In this document: positions 15,161 through 16,831 of the stretch, one piece after another
Layout of the letters: the number at the start of each line of letters is the position of its first letter
Position numbering within the stretch: the stretch's first letter is position 1
Source of the DNA: JBMOPD01 sp049323615
GTDB lineage: Bacteria; Bacillota; Desulfotomaculia; Desulfotomaculales; Desulfocucumaceae
Reading direction: 5' to 3'
DNA length: 16,831 nt
Assembly (NCBI GenBank): GCA_049323615.1
Contig: JBMOPD010000004.1
Coordinates: 1 to 16,831, forward strand
The notes under the pieces: generated by a model
Database searches by the model: none
Told to the model about the DNA's origin: nothing
The model's input: only the letters and a program-made list of their open reading frames with translations
Translations under genes and position numbers: made by a program

Positions 15161-15201
15161 TTCGAGGTTAGAAATTCGATGTTCGGACTTCTAACCTCGA
15201 A
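15161..15201. repeat. Perfect 13-bp inverted repeat between eno and secG
   Basis: TTCGAGGTTAGAA (15161-15173) and TTCTAACCTCGAA (15189-15201) around a 15-nt loop that itself holds TTCGATGTTCG. No T-run follows on the minus strand, so it is not a classical terminator, though it could still protect the eno 3' end. It may be a dispersed intergenic hairpin repeat. Confidence 0.7.
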
Positions 15202-15229
15202 CTTATACTTTAAAGCCGGGCGAAGTTTA

Positions 15230-16516
<1,287 letters not shown>

Positions 16517-16560
16517 ATATTTCCCTCCCTTATTATTTATAACCTGAAAAGACCTCATTC

Positions 16561-16588
16561 TGTCGGAATCCGGAAGCCAGAATCCAGA
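16561..16588. repeat. Short tandem heptad repeat, four units
   Basis: Four imperfect 7-bp units in a row on the plus strand: TGTCGGA, ATCCGGA, AGCCAGA, ATCCAGA. They lie about 45 nt upstream of the eno start and may overlap its -35 region. Function unknown. Confidence 0.5.
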
Positions 16589-16748
16589 CCCTCATGCCGC
16601 AATGCGCCACCACAAAAAAATGAAAATACGTGGCCGGGGGTGCGGTTTCCAGCCGGGCTCCCACTCCTGCGGTTGAACCGGCTCTATGCTCGTCGCTTAC
16701 AGTCATGCCGACCGCCTTCAACGCCGCATCCATGCGTCGATTCAGGCT

Positions 16749-16771
16749 CCCGGCCGCGTCCTGCGGCCGGG
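16749..16771. repeat. Perfect GC hairpin near the right edge
   Basis: CCCGGCCGC and GCGGCCGGG, 9-bp arms around GTCCT. Neither strand continues with a T-run, so it is not an obvious rho-independent terminator. Confidence 0.55.
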
Positions 16772-16831
16772 CCGGCATTCCGTACGCTCCGTCGCCAAGA
16801 GCCGGATAACAACCTCCGGAACCCCCGCTTC

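Larger units (their letters stand above)
16517..16831. other. Upstream region of eno, no gene recognised
   Basis: The 315 nt hold the eno ribosome site and a weak promoter candidate (minus strand TATAAA in GGTTATAAATAAT, with only a poor -35). The rest is GC-rich. An 81-codon minus-strand ORF at 16533-16778 has no recognisable domain and overlaps the tandem repeat and the promoter region; I do not accept it. Confidence 0.5.

Noticed and set aside
16533..16778. 81-codon minus-strand ORF upstream of eno
   Set aside because: No domain, atypical sequence, and it covers the tandem repeat, the weak eno promoter region and a GC hairpin.

Overview
The window looks like chromosomal DNA of an anaerobic, low-to-mid GC Gram-positive bacterium, plausibly a Peptococcaceae/Desulfotomaculum/Pelotomaculum-type Firmicute. 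This is inference. It rests on strong AGGAGG-type ribosome sites, frequent GTG and TTG starts, sigma-A-like promoters, Gram-positive LexA-type boxes, a K+-dependent type membrane pyrophosphatase, and oxygen-sensitive enzymes (glycyl-radical enzyme family, tungsten-type aldehyde:ferredoxin oxidoreductase, 2-oxoacid:ferredoxin oxidoreductase).

Layout. Every intact gene lies on the minus strand, so transcription runs from high to low coordinates. At the left edge (1-396) are the first 35 codons of a 2-oxoacid:ferredoxin oxidoreductase alpha subunit and a broken ATC-hydrolase-like fragment. From 411 to 7787 is an AT-richer catabolic block, in transcription order: iron-type alcohol dehydrogenase, Nramp-fold transporter, glycyl-radical enzyme (GRE), GRE-activating enzyme, LarA-type 2-hydroxyacid racemase. 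From 7936 to 10879 two GC-richer genes follow: a D-2-hydroxyacid dehydrogenase and an aldehyde:ferredoxin oxidoreductase (AOR). An IclR regulator lies at 11128-11895. Two near-identical palindromes, one before the regulator and one before the AOR gene, look like its operators. On the plus strand, 12007-12612 holds a doubtful small membrane ORF and an internally deleted Y-family DNA polymerase under an SOS-like promoter. A bidirectional terminator separates this from a housekeeping segment: hppA, secG and eno.

Proposed joint function (inference). The transporter brings in a small organic compound and the GRE/activase pair cleaves or dehydrates it. The alcohol dehydrogenase and AOR handle the resulting alcohol or aldehyde. 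LarA and the hydroxyacid dehydrogenase handle 2-hydroxyacids, and the 2-oxoacid oxidoreductase makes an acyl-CoA. The substrate cannot be named from sequence.

The most striking point is that the GRE is intact over 787 residues, with its catalytic Cys431 and Glu433, but the invariant radical-bearing glycine of the C-terminal RVxGY motif is alanine (Ala763, codon GCT). Its activase is intact and translationally coupled. In the same block the alcohol dehydrogenase has Gly188 where the family has a metal-binding Asp, and the transporter lacks the Nramp metal motifs. The block is therefore either a set of repurposed proteins or a pathway disabled by missense change without frame damage.
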